Positions 9,189 to 17,868 of a stretch of 64,000 nt of DNA are shown here, in pieces. This DNA is from Trinickia dabaoshanensis (lineage in GTDB: Bacteria; Pseudomonadota; Gammaproteobacteria; Burkholderiales; Burkholderiaceae), in contig NZ_PNYA01000031.1 in NCBI RefSeq assembly GCF_002879885.1, positions 25,238-89,237 on the forward strand, written 5' to 3'. The position numbers and the translations under genes were made by a program. Numbering within the stretch: position 1 is the stretch's first letter; the number at the start of each line of letters is the position of its first letter. The notes beneath the pieces were generated by a model. It was not told the origin of the DNA, searched no databases, and saw nothing but the letters and a program-made list of their open reading frames with translations.

Positions 9189-10148
9189 TCAGTCTTCGTA
9201 CAACGGCGCGCGGGAACACATGAAATCTCTGGTCGAGAAGACCACATTGACGGACGACGAGTGGTCATCATCGGTGATGCGCGCAATGGTGTCCTTGTCC
9301 GAATTGAGATCGACAGAGCTCGCCTGGACGCGTGCGGCGACGATCGGGTATTGACTCTTTAGGTCCAGGAAGTCTTCCTCATCCCCCAGGCGATTGGCAC
9401 TGCTGTTGCCCCGTGCACGCAAGCCGCCAGCCACCATGATCTCGGCGTAGCGCCAGGCTCCGCATTCAATCGCCTTCGCCGTCATCTTGTCGAGCAATTG
9501 GCGCGGGCTCAAATATTCGCCAGTGTCCGGGTCGGTACCCGTGAAATGAGCGAGTATGAGTATGGTGTGCCCTGGTTGGCGAGCAGACGGCGCCCTAAGT
9601 CCGCAGGCGAGGCAATCGGCAACCCCCGTTGTGCCGAGCTTTAGGTCGACGCCCGGTGGGACGACCAATGTCTGGATGTCGCCATACCTCACGTGCGACA
9701 CGTTTGTCTGGAGGCTGGTATCCGCGGCCGAGAGGAAAGTGATTCGGGGGTCGGTAAGCAGACCCCTATGATCGTCGTCGAAACCCTCGTACGAATTTAG
9801 ATCCGCCTGGGTCAGTCCGCGGCGGCGATTCGATATCGCCTCGAACTGCGCCGATAGACGAGGGGTCATTGGCAATGCGTCCTCGCCTGCGCGGGGCTCG
9901 AGCCGGCGGTCGACGTTCGCGGTCAAGATCGCCAACCGCCGCGGGCGCGATTCGCTGCAGACGAGCCCCTCGCGGACGACGGGTTCGCCGTGTTCGTCGC
10001 GATACGACTTGAGCTCGAGAGAGAAGACCTGGCGTGTTGCCGGCGTGACACTGCCTTGCCGGTTTTCTTGGTGTATCTGGATCGGATTGATCTGGTCGGA
10101 TGAGTAGTGGTCGATCCGGTCGGAGGTACCGGCAGAGATTCTGGGCAT
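9189..10148 (-). CDS. Uncharacterised protein with CheD/CNF-like deamidase features
   Basis: 319 residues without a Sec signal peptide or membrane segment. Residues 1-160 are unrecognised. The C-terminal half contains VADCLACGLRAP (Cys179) and, after a variable loop, ILILAHFTG (His201). A helix ending in ECGA and a strand AEIMVAGGLRA follow. CheD glutamine deamidases have the same order: a catalytic Cys at the start of a strand ending in L-x-x-P, a His in G-M-A-H, a helix ending in L-G-A, then a strand with G-G-A. CNF1 and BLF1 toxins share that Cys-His core. A host- or competitor-directed deamidase effector is a hypothesis. The ribosome site is poor. The gene ends 5 bases after the converging ATPase stop, and no chemotaxis genes adjoin it. 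Confidence 0.6.
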   Translation of the reverse strand: MPRISAGTSDRIDHYSSDQINPIQIHQENRQGSVTPATRQVFSLELKSYRDEHGEPVVREGLVCSESRPRRLAILTANVDRRLEPRAGEDALPMTPRLSAQFEAISNRRRGLTQADLNSYEGFDDDHRGLLTDPRITFLSAADTSLQTNVSHVRYGDIQTLVVPPGVDLKLGTTGVADCLACGLRAPSARQPGHTILILAHFTGTDPDTGEYLSPRQLLDKMTAKAIECGAWRYAEIMVAGGLRARGNSSANRLGDEEDFLDLKSQYPIVAARVQASSVDLNSDKDTIARITDDDHSSSVNVVFSTRDFMCSRAPLYED

Positions 10149-10180
10149 GGTCGGGAGAGGAATAAGTCAACCGTAGTTGG

Positions 10181-10435
10181 GCCACCGCAGTACGCGGCTG
10201 ACCTCGAAGCCGTCGTTGGCGATTGGCGCATGTCGTGCAGCAAGCGTAGCGATTTGGTCTCCACGCATGACGTCGAAAACGAAGAACGGGCACGCCACGC
10301 GAAGCGTCGGGTATGCGCTGGCGGCCCGGGTGAAGCCTTCCGAGCCTGCGGGAATGTGAACGCGTAGCCAACAACGGCAAATACGGCACAAATTCTTGAG
10401 TGACCGCTTTGGGTGCGAGTGACGGACCGCAACGG
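10181..10435. repeat. 255-bp dispersed repeat, copy 1
   Basis: This segment recurs at 44451-44705 in the same orientation with no gaps and ten mismatches, about 96% identity. Frames are open on both strands: on minus, a peptide containing RVHIPAG, PTLRVACPFFVFDVMRG and ANDGFEVSRVLRW runs to a stop at 10167; on plus, a frame closes at the same TAG in both copies. Neither has a clear start and ribosome site in both copies, so a non-coding or fragmentary gene repeat is preferred. Confidence 0.8.
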
Positions 10436-10737
10436 GTCGCTTTGTGCCTTGTGCATGAGAGGCAGCGCCTGCGGCGATCGCCGGGCTCGGTCGTCGGGCG
10501 CTAGTCGGCCAATTTCGGACGTTTGTATGAGCATCCGCTGGGACGCCGAACGGCCGGTCCACTTTCGGGAGCGGACATTTCGCCACGCGGCGATATCGCG
10601 TCTCTGGCCGTGTCCGATCGTAGCAAGGCCGGTCTGCGCCTTGGGCAGTCGGCCCGGACCTGGCCCGTCGGTTGTGGACGATCAGTGAGCAGTTGATCGG
10701 CGTGCGATTTCCTGCCGGTCGACATGCGTGAAGCGCA
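10436..10737. other. Intergenic region
   Basis: About 300 bases between the repeat and the glutathione transferase stop. It contains GGAGCGGACATTTCG-like text that resembles short dispersed intergenic repeats I associate with Burkholderiales, but no gene was recognised. Confidence 0.4.
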
Positions 10738-11367
10738 TCACGCGTTCGCGTTCGCAAGCCGTTCGAGTTTCCCGATTGCCTTCGTGACTGCCGGTCTGGC
10801 AAGCATCGCGTCGTACCAGCGTTGCACATGCGGCGCCTCGTCAAGCGTCAGGTCCGGAAAGGCACGTCGCCATATCCATCCAAAGTGAGCGATATCCGCG
10901 ATGGAATATTCATCGCCCGCGACGAATGGCTGCCTGGCAAGAATCGCGTCGAGCAGCTTCAATTGACGATTTGCTTCGCTCGAGAAGCGCTCGATGGCGT
11001 GTGGCATCGGGTCCGGTGCAAACTTGAGGAAGTACCCCGCTTGCCCGAAGGCCGGGCTCAGGCCCGACCCATGGACGAAGAGCTGTTCGAACGTACGCGC
11101 CCGCCGCAACGGGTCTTGCGAGAGCAGCTTGCCGTGCGTCTCGGCGAGATAGACAAGGATGGCCGCTGACTCCGTCAGTGTGAAACTACGGTCCCCGGTG
11201 GTCAGCACGGGCACTTTACCATTGGCATTCAATGCGAGAAATGCTTCGCTCTTCTGCTCGCCCTTTCGAACGTTGACGGCATGCAGCGTGTAGTCGATTC
11301 CGAGCTCTTCGAGTGCGATCGGCACCTTGACGGAATTGGGCGTAGCGAATGCATGAACGTGGTACAT
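10738..11367 (-). CDS. Glutathione S-transferase family protein
   Basis: 209 residues, standard GST length. The thioredoxin-like N-terminal domain (1-80) contains the cis-Pro segment NGKVPVL and the glutathione gamma-glutamyl-binding LTESAAIL. The all-helical C-terminal domain has the N-capping motif SIADIAHFGWIW near 150. It would conjugate or reduce electrophilic substrates with glutathione in the cytosol. The likely catalytic Ser sits in ATPNSVKV near residue 12. An AAAGGA site precedes the ATG. It is followed downstream by no operon partner. Confidence 0.9.
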   Translation of the reverse strand: MYHVHAFATPNSVKVPIALEELGIDYTLHAVNVRKGEQKSEAFLALNANGKVPVLTTGDRSFTLTESAAILVYLAETHGKLLSQDPLRRARTFEQLFVHGSGLSPAFGQAGYFLKFAPDPMPHAIERFSSEANRQLKLLDAILARQPFVAGDEYSIADIAHFGWIWRRAFPDLTLDEAPHVQRWYDAMLARPAVTKAIGKLERLANANA

Positions 11368-11611
11368 GGGTGTGATCCTTTGGGAGAGGTAACTGCCTGA
11401 CGTGAGACGAACTTTGCGCGGGATTTGACCATCGGTGAAGTCCGGCCGAAGTGATAAGCGCTATTCCTGCAAGGAATGGCTCACGACGCCCGGTGACTCA
11501 TGCTTTTCGCTATTCCGCGCAGGAATGGCAGCTATCACTCGGTGCGGTCTTCTGCAGACCCACGCTTGCCCTGAGAATCGGAAGGTCTTTTCATTTTTCA
11601 GGTAACGCGCA

Positions 11612-12485
11612 ATGAACATGCTCTTCACCCAGACTCAGGTCGGTCCTTATCCGGTCAGTCACCGTGTCGTCATGGCCCCGCTCACACGGATGCGCACCGA
11701 TGCGCACAACGTCCCCGGCGATCTGATGGTCGATTACTACGCGCAGCGCGCTTCGTCGGGCGGCTTGCTGATTTCGGATGCGACGTCCGTCTCTCCGCTC
11801 GGCTTCGCCTATGTGGGCGCACCGGGCATCTACACTGATGCACACGCGCGCGGCTGGAGACGCGTCACGAACGCCGTCCACGCGGAAGGCGGACGAATCT
11901 TCCTGCAACTGTGGCACGCGGGACGACAGGCGCATCCCGCCAACATCGGCGGAGAAGTGCCGGTCGCGCCTTCTGCCATCCGCGCCTATGAACACTCGGC
12001 AATCCACGACGAAAGCGGCCAGGTTGTCGAAGTCGAACAGGTCGTCCCGCGTGCACTCGCACTTGATGAGATTCCCGGCGTAATCGAGGAATTCCGATAG
12101 CGATCCGCGTGCCACGTTCGGCTATGTCGCCAGTCGTCTGAATGGCTATGGGCTCGCGTATCTGCACGTAGTCGAGCCGCGTGTGCGCGGTAACGATGAC
12201 GTCGCCGCAGCGGCCTCGGCGGTCTCCGCGAAAGATTTGAGGCAAGTGTTCAAAGGCACACTCATCGCGGCGGGCGGTTTTACTGCGGATAGCGCGCATC
12301 GCATCATCGAGGCAGGCGACGCCGATCTCGTCGCCTTCGGGCGTCTGTTTATCTCCAATCCGGATCTGCCTGAGCGGCTGCGTATCGGCGCGCCGCTGAA
12401 CCGTTACGACCGCTCGACGTTCTATGGCGGTGATGCGCGCGGCTACACCGATTATTCCTTCCACAGCGCGGCGCCGGTTATCTGA
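11612..12485 (+). pseudogene. Old yellow enzyme (NADH:flavin oxidoreductase), broken by internal deletion
   Basis: The first part (11612-12100, 162 residues) is the N-terminus of an OYE family enzyme: MAPLTRMRTD, then FLQLWHAGRQAHP. It stops at TAG just after the segment GVIEEFR. In another frame the gene resumes at about 12099 with SDPRATFGYVASRLNGYG and continues through LIAAGGFTADSA and VAFGRLFISNPDLP to 12485. The family region between these parts, roughly 85-90 residues covering the active-site HGA.GYL block and FMN contacts, is missing. A deletion plus frameshift therefore inactivated the gene. The flanks remain highly readable, so the event is recent. Confidence 0.85.
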
Positions 12486-12691
12486 AACAGAAGCGAGCGT
12501 TGCTGACGGCTCCGACGCAGGATCGCCTGTGCGGGGTCGTTTTGCTTTTTCGGATTCTGATTGCGATGTCGATGCAAAGGCCGCTAACACCACTGACTTC
12601 ATCGGCCATGTTCTGGCGCGATAGACTTCTGGCTGAACACACATCTCGGCTACAACACGGACTTTACGGTCCTTCAAGGAGAAGCGACTTC

Positions 12692-13624
12692 ATGGACCGG
12701 ATGGCAGCAATGGAAACGTACATCAGCGTTGTGGAGGCGGGCTCGTTTTCGGCAGCCGCGAAGCGGCTCAAACTCGGGCAACCGGCCGTATCGAAGTCGA
12801 TTGCGCAACTTGAGGAGCGGCTCGGCGTACGACTGCTGTTGCGCTCGACACGCGGCCTGACCCCCACCGATGCGGGGCAGCGCTTCTACGAGCACGCGAG
12901 GCGCGCAATCGAAGAAGTAGAGCTTGCCGAGCATGTCGCGCGCGACGCGTCGACCGGGCTATCCGGCGTGCTGCGCATCAGTGCCGCCGTGACCTTCGCG
13001 CGCCTGCATATCCTGCCTGCGCTCAAGACGTTTCTTGACCGACACCCGAACCTGCAGATCGATATCGTGCTGGACGATCGAACCATCGACCTGCTCGAAA
13101 TGGGTGTGGACGTTGCACTGCGCATGGGTTCTCTCGATGATTCGACGATGACGGCACGGCGCATTGCACAAAGCCGCCGACTGGTCGTTGGAACGCCTGC
13201 GTATCTCGCCGAAGCGGGCGCGCCGAAAACGCCTGCGGACCTCAGTCAGCATCAGGTGATCGTGTATTCGTTGCGAGGCGGTGGCGAGTCGTGGGCATTC
13301 AGCCAGCAAGGCAAGGAAGTGGCCGTTGTCGTGTCTGGACGCGTCAGTGTGAGCGCCGCCGAAGGCATCCGCACGACGGTGCTCGGCGGCATAGGTCTCG
13401 CGATCGCATCGGAATGGATGTTCTCGCCCGAACTTGCCGATGGCACGGTTCAAGCGGTACTCACGGACTGGGAATTGCCCTCGATCGACCTGTGGGCGGT
13501 GTTTCCCGCCGGACGACTGATGAGTGCGAAGGCGCGAGCGTTCGTCGCCTTCGTTGAAGAGATCCTTGGTGCCGCTGGCAGCGGCACCGACGGCATGGCC
13601 TCAGAAAGCGACCTTTCCGATTGA
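12692..13624 (+). CDS. LysR-type transcriptional regulator (CrgA-like)
   Basis: Start set at the ATG with AAGGAG nine bases upstream; the frame is open further 5' but lacks a site there. 310 residues. The helix-turn-helix region has ETYISVVEAGSFSAAAKRL and GQPAVSKSIAQLEERLG. The effector domain has the CrgA-type features DLLEMGVDVALRMGSLDDS and the C-terminal LWAVFPAGRLMSAKARAFV. It lies on the same strand as the broken OYE gene, a usual CrgA-type partner, and overlaps the convergent SDR gene by 24 bases. It may have lost its target or now control the minus-strand redox operon. Confidence 0.9.
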   Translation: MDRMAAMETYISVVEAGSFSAAAKRLKLGQPAVSKSIAQLEERLGVRLLLRSTRGLTPTDAGQRFYEHARRAIEEVELAEHVARDASTGLSGVLRISAAVTFARLHILPALKTFLDRHPNLQIDIVLDDRTIDLLEMGVDVALRMGSLDDSTMTARRIAQSRRLVVGTPAYLAEAGAPKTPADLSQHQVIVYSLRGGGESWAFSQQGKEVAVVVSGRVSVSAAEGIRTTVLGGIGLAIASEWMFSPELADGTVQAVLTDWELPSIDLWAVFPAGRLMSAKARAFVAFVEEILGAAGSGTDGMASESDLSD

Positions 13625-14317
13625 TGCGCCGCCGTCGACATAAAGCGTCTGGCCGGTCATGAAAGCAGCCGCGTCGGATAGCAGAAACGCAATCGTCGCG
13701 GCAATTTCATGCGGCTGGCCGAAGCGCCCCATCGGCACCGCGGACAGATAACGCCTCTCGCCGTCGCTGCCCGGCGGATTGTTCGCGCGAAACAGTGCGG
13801 TCTCGGTCGGACCCGGCGCGACCGCGTTCACCGTAATACCCGTGCCCGCGAGTTCCAGCGCCCACGAACGCGCAAAGCTCACCAACGCTGCTTTCGCTGC
13901 GGCATAGGCCGTGCGCTGCGTCATGCCCAGAATCGTCAGGCTGGAAATGTTCACGACCCGTCCCCAGCCGCGTGTACGCATACCGGGAAGCAGGGCCTGC
14001 ACGGTCTGCACCGCAGGATGAAGATTCAGCGCGAGAACGTCGTCCAGATCGTTTAACGCGACTTCACCCAGAGGCTGCGGTCTGACCAGCGCGACGTTGT
14101 TCACCACACCATCGAACGCATGGCGGCGAACGAGGTCATCGAGTACCGCGCCGGTTGCGGCACGATCGGCCAGATCGACGCGGACCAGTTCGCCCGGAAA
14201 GTCGCTTGCGTCACGCGCGAGGCCCACCACGTGGTGGCCATCGGCGATCAGCCGTTCTGTTAGTGCAAGGCCAATACCTTTGGTCGCGCCGGTTACGAGA
14301 AATGTACGCTGTGTCAT
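13601..14317 (-). CDS. SDR family oxidoreductase
   Basis: The ATG at 14317 is chosen over a TTG three bases earlier because AAAGGA is then well spaced. 238 residues of a classical short-chain dehydrogenase: TGATKGIG cofactor loop near residue 9, NNVA in place of NNAG, the catalytic Ser in VVNISSLT, and YAAAK with the catalytic Tyr and Lys. It would interconvert an alcohol and a ketone with NAD(P)H. It is the last gene of a minus-strand operon (AhpD-like, enoyl-CoA hydratase, peroxiredoxin-like, SDR). The 3' end overlaps the convergent LysR gene. Confidence 0.92.
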   Translation of the reverse strand: MTQRTFLVTGATKGIGLALTERLIADGHHVVGLARDASDFPGELVRVDLADRAATGAVLDDLVRRHAFDGVVNNVALVRPQPLGEVALNDLDDVLALNLHPAVQTVQALLPGMRTRGWGRVVNISSLTILGMTQRTAYAAAKAALVSFARSWALELAGTGITVNAVAPGPTETALFRANNPPGSDGERRYLSAVPMGRFGQPHEIAATIAFLLSDAAAFMTGQTLYVDGGASIGKVAF

Positions 14318-14406
14318 CAAATGTCCTTTACGAACTGGAAGGGATAGAAAAGCCGCGCCGGGTTCTCCGGCGCAGGTGGCAATTGGCTGGCGTTGAGCGG
14401 CAGGGC

Positions 14407-15078
14407 TCAGGCGTTGGCCGTTGCTTTTTCCAGAACCGGAAACATGTCCGATGGGTCCGGACGACGCGTGTAATCCGGGTTGACCTCCGAATACAGCACG
14501 ATGCCGTCCTGTCCGATGACGTAACGTGCGGGCATCGGCAAAGTCCAGCTGGGGTCGTTGTTGAATGCCGGCAGATCGTTCTTCAGGTTCTTGTACAACT
14601 CGACCAGATAGTCGGGCAACGCGAATCGCAATCCGAAGTCGGCGCCCGTCTGGCCAACCACGTCGCTCAGCACCGGAAAACCGAGTTCATTGGTGCGCAC
14701 CGATTTACGGCTGTTGACCGGCGTTTGCGGAGAGATTGCCACGACGTTCGCGCCATAAGCCTGAATCTTCGGCAGCACTTCGTTGATCGCCTGCAATTCG
14801 ATATTGCAGTACGGGCACCAGACGCCGCGATAGAACGTCACCACCAGCGGCCCCTTCACCAGCAAAGCAGCAGAAGATACGTCGTTGCCGTCCTGATCCT
14901 TCAGGTTGAAATGCGGCGCGCGGTCGCCGGCCTTGATCGCGCGGCCCGCCTGTCCGCTTGCTATCAGTTCTGCCGTAGCACGTTCCATTACCGGATGAAT
15001 CTCCGGCGGTGCGTTGAACGGTGGTTTGCCTGCCTTGAAATCGGCCCGGAATGCATCGAGTTTGTCTTGCAGTGACAT
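14407..15078 (-). CDS. Peroxiredoxin-like (AhpC/TSA) protein
   Basis: 223 residues. The thioredoxin fold contains FYRGVWCPYCNIELQAI with Cys88 and Cys91, a CxxC-like pair seen in the PRX-like2 group rather than the PxxxTxxC of true peroxiredoxins. Later come VAISPQTPVNS and PARYVIGQDGIV. The role is probably thiol-dependent peroxide or disulfide reduction in the cytosol. A strong AAGGAG site precedes the ATG. It is third in the minus-strand redox operon, 51 bases after the enoyl-CoA hydratase gene. Confidence 0.88.
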   Translation of the reverse strand: MSLQDKLDAFRADFKAGKPPFNAPPEIHPVMERATAELIASGQAGRAIKAGDRAPHFNLKDQDGNDVSSAALLVKGPLVVTFYRGVWCPYCNIELQAINEVLPKIQAYGANVVAISPQTPVNSRKSVRTNELGFPVLSDVVGQTGADFGLRFALPDYLVELYKNLKNDLPAFNNDPSWTLPMPARYVIGQDGIVLYSEVNPDYTRRPDPSDMFPVLEKATANA

Positions 15079-15129
15079 GAGCGTTCTCCTTGAGGGAATA
15101 GCGAAATGAGGAAGCGGGTGGCCGCATAT

Positions 15130-15906
15130 TCAGACAGCGTTCTGCGCGGCTGCAACGCGGGCCACTTCGGCCGCAGTGATCCCTTCGAGCGCCAGGCCAT
15201 AGCCGATGCCCTCGTCGATCACGCGACGCAGACGCTGCGTCAGTCCGATGCGCGTGTATTTGGTGGTGAGCGGCGGCTGCTTTGCGATCGTTGCGGCAAT
15301 TGCGTGCGCACGTTCCAGCAACTGATCCGCAGGCACGATCTCGTTGACTACGCCCAGCGATCTTGCTTCCTCGGCCCCGAGCTTTTGCTGCGTGAGCACG
15401 AAATACCGGCCGCGAATGCTGCCGATCATTTCCGGCCACAGCAGATGGACGCCATCGTTGGGAGCGATGCCGAACACGGCATGTGGCATGTCCTGAAACA
15501 CCGTCTCGGGTGTCGCCACCACGATGTCGCATAGCAGGACGTATTCCGAATGCAACAGCACCGGACCGTTCAGCGCGGCGATCATCGGCACTTCGACATC
15601 CAGAATATTCATCAGGATCTTGCGGCCTTCACGGAATATCTTGTCGTAGCCACGTGGCGTAAAGAAATCGAAGCCTTCCGGCGAGATCGCGTCCATGAAT
15701 GCGTCGCCGCTACCTGTCAGGATGACGACGCGGTTATCCGGGTCTTCGCCGATCTGATGAAACATGTCGGTGAACTGCTCATGCGTATGGCCATTGAAGA
15801 CGAGCTTCGCGCCGTCGGTATGGAAACGGACTTCGAGCACGCCGTCCGGCGTACGGGCCAGTCTGGCGTTGGAGTAGGCGTCTTTGTAGCGGTCGAACGT
15901 GGACAT
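15130..15906 (-). CDS. Enoyl-CoA hydratase/isomerase family protein
   Basis: 258 residues, normal crotonase length. The oxyanion-hole strand SGDAFMDAISPEGFDFF and the second block ALNGPVLLHSEYVLLCDIVVATPETVFQDMP in shortened form are recognisable. The usual second catalytic Glu position near EEARSLGVVNEIVP is followed by the trimer-contact helix. The segment normally holding the first catalytic Glu carries HSEYVLLCD, so activity cannot be taken as hydratase with certainty. GAGGAA precedes the ATG. Its place between an AhpD-like gene and a peroxiredoxin-like gene suggests a detoxification or side-chain pathway rather than core beta-oxidation. Confidence 0.85.
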   Translation of the reverse strand: MSTFDRYKDAYSNARLARTPDGVLEVRFHTDGAKLVFNGHTHEQFTDMFHQIGEDPDNRVVILTGSGDAFMDAISPEGFDFFTPRGYDKIFREGRKILMNILDVEVPMIAALNGPVLLHSEYVLLCDIVVATPETVFQDMPHAVFGIAPNDGVHLLWPEMIGSIRGRYFVLTQQKLGAEEARSLGVVNEIVPADQLLERAHAIAATIAKQPPLTTKYTRIGLTQRLRRVIDEGIGYGLALEGITAAEVARVAAAQNAV

Positions 15907-15970
15907 GGCGGTTCCTCGGTGAGCTTCGATATGGGGTGGAACGGGAGCCGCGAGGGCGCCCGGAGACGGC

Positions 15971-16540
15971 TTAGGCGGCAGCGACGGCGACCGGTTTGGT
16001 CCACTCGTTACCGGCCATGAAGCCGTCGAGTTCGGTGTGGACGATGTGGTTCGTGTAGTTGCTCATCACCTTGGTTGCTACGCCCAGAATCACTTCGAGG
16101 ACGTTCTCACGGGTGTAGCCAGCGGCGATAAACGCGTCGACATCGGCTTCCGGAACGAAGCCACGCTCACGCACGACCAGGGTCGTGAAGCGATGCAGCG
16201 CTTCGAGCTTTGCATCGGGCAGCGGCGTGCCGGCACGCAGCGCGGCGATCACGCCTGCGTCCATCTTGATCATCTTTGCCAGCGTGCTGTGACCGGCCAT
16301 GCAGTAGTGGCAGTTGTTTTCGAAGTTGGAAGTCAGATAGACGACCTGCTGTTCGTGCGGTGTCAGCGTGCTCTTCGAGAACAGATCCCACAGCGCCGAG
16401 TAACCGGCGAGCAGCGCGGGCGACTCCGCCATATGCGCCTGCAGGTTGGGGACGAAACCAAAGGCGCGTTTAGTGTCTTCGAGACTGGACTTCGAAGCGG
16501 CCGGTGCGTTATCGATTGTGTAGGTTTGGAAGTTGCTCAT
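15971..16540 (-). CDS. AhpD-like carboxymuconolactone decarboxylase family protein
   Basis: Start placed at the ATG preceded by AGGAGC; a longer frame reaches 16621 without a site. 189 residues with one CMD domain. The motif NCHYCMAGH supplies Cys77, Cys80 and His84, the peroxidase/disulfide-reductase centre of AhpD-type proteins. This contrasts with the CxxC-free triple-CMD protein at 3778. It is the first gene of the four-gene minus-strand operon and, with the peroxiredoxin-like gene, points to peroxide or alkylhydroperoxide handling. A GGCGCC inverted repeat lies in its leader near 16583-16611. Confidence 0.9.
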   Translation of the reverse strand: MSNFQTYTIDNAPAASKSSLEDTKRAFGFVPNLQAHMAESPALLAGYSALWDLFSKSTLTPHEQQVVYLTSNFENNCHYCMAGHSTLAKMIKMDAGVIAALRAGTPLPDAKLEALHRFTTLVVRERGFVPEADVDAFIAAGYTRENVLEVILGVATKVMSNYTNHIVHTELDGFMAGNEWTKPVAVAAA

Positions 16541-17212
16541 CGTTTTGCTCCTGTTGGTTGACGGTGTGCAAATGATGAAGGTCGGCGCCTTTTCGAAGAA
16601 GGCAGGCGCCGTCGATAACACTCATTCCCGGTAGGCATAAAGCGGTCGCTGTGCCGTTGAGGTACACGTCTGAGGACGGCAGATGGTCCAACGCAACCGG
16701 AGCAAATGCTCTGAATCTGGTCGAGCGGGACGATACATCAACGCTAGCGCATGACCGTCTGCTCCGGCTTCGAAAGCGGTCTGACGGTCGTCGGGGAGCG
16801 ATTGGCCGTCCAGGGTCGATGACTGTCGTTCACGACACCGCACCGATCGGGAGTCGCCGGACGTGCCAATATTCGAGAATGCGGCCGCGCTCTGGAAAAG
16901 GAAGCGCGATATATTGGTCTCGACGAGGAGACCCGTATGCGGCAACCGCTGAATGTGAGCGTGATGCTGCGCCGATTCGACGAGCTATGGGGCGATGCTT
17001 ACCATCTGCCGCAACGATTTGACGACCTTGCGGCTGCGTGATGCCGGGCTGCGAAGTCGGTAGCATGCGCGTGCCGACCTACACTTCGATCTTTCGAAGG
17101 GCTCGAGAAGGCCGGCATCAGCACGCTCCCGATCCCACGACGCCAAATCTTCGGCGCATGCTGTGCGAGGTGTCGGTCGACGATGTTCTCGGGCGTTGTG
17201 TTTAATCCCGTT
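16541..17212. other. Gene-poor region with a possible gene remnant
   Basis: About 670 bases without a convincing gene. Near 16936-17040 on plus, a short frame reads MRQPLNVSVMLRRFDELW and continues to a TGA after DDLAAA; it is open upstream for about 20 residues and could be the 3' remnant of an unidentified gene. The right part holds nothing recognisable. Confidence 0.4.
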
Positions 17213-17776
17213 TCACAACATCCGCCGCAAAACGTCGTTGTCCCGATCCTTGTCGAGAAAGCGATGCTTCAGCGCGCCAAGGATATGAAAGACGACGAGC
17301 GCTAATAACGTATACGCCAACGTTTTGTGCAACCACTGGAACACCTTGAACCAGTTATCGTTCTTGGGCAGCACTTCCGGCAGACGCATGAAGAAAAATG
17401 GCACGCCGTCGCTTTGGGTGAACGTGCTCGACATCGAGTAACCCATTAAAGGCACGACGATGGCCAAGGCGTAAAGCAGGTAGTGCGCCGCCTTGGCGCA
17501 CTTCTTTTCCCAGTGGGCAAGGCCCGCCGGTGGAGGCGGCAGCGTCGTGCGCGAGCGGATCGCGAGCTGAACGAGAACGAGCAGGAGCGTCAGAATCCCG
17601 AACTGCTTGTGCGTGGGATAGTACCAGTCGAATTTGGCGGGGAGGTCGTCGCTCAACCTCACCATGGTCCAGCCCATCCAAAGCTGGCCGAAGATCAAGA
17701 TCGCTCTTGCCCAGTGGAGAAGGCGAACGACGAGCGGGTATTTGTCTGTCGCATCATGCGCGATATGGATTGCCAT
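17213..17776 (-). CDS. Cytochrome b561
   Basis: 187 residues with four predicted membrane helices. Haem-ligand His candidates lie in VRLLHWARAILI (helix 1), in PTHKQFGIL (helix 2) and in LHKTLAYTLLALVVFHILGA (helix 4). This is the bacterial cytochrome b561 (CybB) family, a two-haem inner-membrane protein that moves electrons between quinone and other carriers. It probably scavenges superoxide or serves a nearby dehydrogenase. It is transcribed in the same direction as the aminotransferase upstream, about 90 bases away, and could be the last gene of that operon. Confidence 0.92.
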   Translation of the reverse strand: MAIHIAHDATDKYPLVVRLLHWARAILIFGQLWMGWTMVRLSDDLPAKFDWYYPTHKQFGILTLLLVLVQLAIRSRTTLPPPPAGLAHWEKKCAKAAHYLLYALAIVVPLMGYSMSSTFTQSDGVPFFFMRLPEVLPKNDNWFKVFQWLHKTLAYTLLALVVFHILGALKHRFLDKDRDNDVLRRML

Positions 17777-17868
17777 CTTGGTGCCTCATCCTCAACGATC
17801 GAGCGTGCCGGGAGCGGCACACGAACGCTCGCCCGAACGTCCGTGTGTACCTAACGCAAAAACACCTG

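Noticed and set aside
10167..10435. Minus-strand gene encoding RVHIPAG...VSRVLRW within the repeat
   Set aside because: The peptide looks reasonable, but the second copy has an in-frame stop directly before it and neither copy has a start with a ribosome site.
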